In this document: positions 63,844 to 64,000 of the stretch, piece by piece
Layout: each line of letters begins with the position of its first letter
How positions within the stretch are numbered: the first letter of the stretch is position 1
Origin: CALGLS01 sp047626155
GTDB lineage: Bacteria > Bacteroidota > Bacteroidia > Chitinophagales > Saprospiraceae
DNA length: 64,000 bases
Direction of reading: 5' to 3'
NCBI GenBank assembly: GCA_047626155.1
Contig: JBLHRR010000010.1
Coordinates: forward strand, 1 to 64,000
The notes under the pieces: generated by a model
Seen by the model: the letters and a program-made list of their open reading frames with translations, nothing else
Told to the model about the DNA's origin: nothing
Databases searched by the model: none
Program-made: the position numbers and the translations under genes

Positions 63844-64000
63844 GGCACATTTTGGAAAATGTAATTCGTACAGGAAATGTTTCTGCACTTCAATGCCCCT
63901 GCTTTGGAATCTTAGGCCTTCAACCTATCCACTAATACCACAAAAGGTGCAGCGATTCGAGGTTCTCCATACTTTTCTCAGAAAAGAGGTTCACTAAACT
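63844..64000. other. Right edge, no feature recognised
   Basis: 157 bp after the amine oxidase remnant. No start codon with a convincing frame was seen; a gene may begin or end beyond the window. Confidence 0.3.

Overview
The window looks like chromosome from a marine or filamentous Bacteroidetes, most likely in the Saprospiria (Lewinella / Haliscomenobacter / Saprospira type). This is inferred from gene content: type IX secretion system (T9SS) C-terminal sorting domains, PorP/SprF and PorE-like proteins, giant PKD adhesins with the gliding-motility-associated C-terminal domain, a long Bacteroidetes-type NusB, a BT_3928-type DoxX protein, the miaB / sigma-54 regulator / lptE / secG / groES / groEL gene order, and TAnnTTTG promoter-like boxes. 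No species can be named from the sequence alone. No rRNA, tRNA, CRISPR array, integrase or transposase was recognised.

Layout. 0-8 kb: accessory and decaying surface-protein genes. These are a T9SS repeat protein with two single-base frameshifts, a frameshifted outer-membrane barrel, two hypothetical genes, an intact PhoX-like Tat protein, and two truncated T9SS-cargo remnants. 8-10.4 kb: a DNA photolyase behind a 138-bp dispersed repeat, and a basic exported protein. 11-20 kb: a 2345-aa lectin/Calx-beta/T9SS protein and a short paralogue of its inner part; a short element with perfect 12-bp terminal inverted repeats lies on each side of the giant gene. 20.6-37.7 kb: coaE, then a surface-adhesion locus: PorP/SprF-like protein, PorE-like TPR/PD40/OmpA protein, a 1860-aa PKD adhesin, a convergent fasciclin-domain T9SS protein, and a second PKD adhesin (1867 aa) with the same module order. 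37.8-43 kb: yigZ-family gene, DoxX-type membrane protein, nusB, and an OmpA protein with calcium-binding repeats. 44.4-56.9 kb: a leftward core cluster miaB, hypothetical, sigma-54 regulator, lptE, acidic coiled protein, lipoprotein, T9SS propeller protein, cytochrome/beta-propeller lipoprotein, secG, groES, groEL. 57-64 kb: vanadium-haloperoxidase-like lipoprotein, alpha/beta hydrolase, GDCCVxC small protein, ABC exporter, and a flavin amine oxidase broken by a frameshift and by an inverted-repeat insertion.

How the genes fit together. The strongest functional unit is the PorP/SprF + PorE-like + paired adhesin locus. Both adhesins end in the type-B (gliding-motility-associated) sorting domain, whose export in Flavobacterium depends on SprF-like partners, and PorE-like OmpA proteins connect T9SS components to peptidoglycan. 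The core cluster combines envelope biogenesis (LptE, SecG), chaperonin and tRNA modification with a probable envelope-responsive sigma-54 regulator.

Several otherwise convincing reading frames are broken at T or A homopolymers (near 49, 1537, 2854 and 62405). This could be real decay, slipped-strand variation or base-calling error, and it affects how the genes there should be read.
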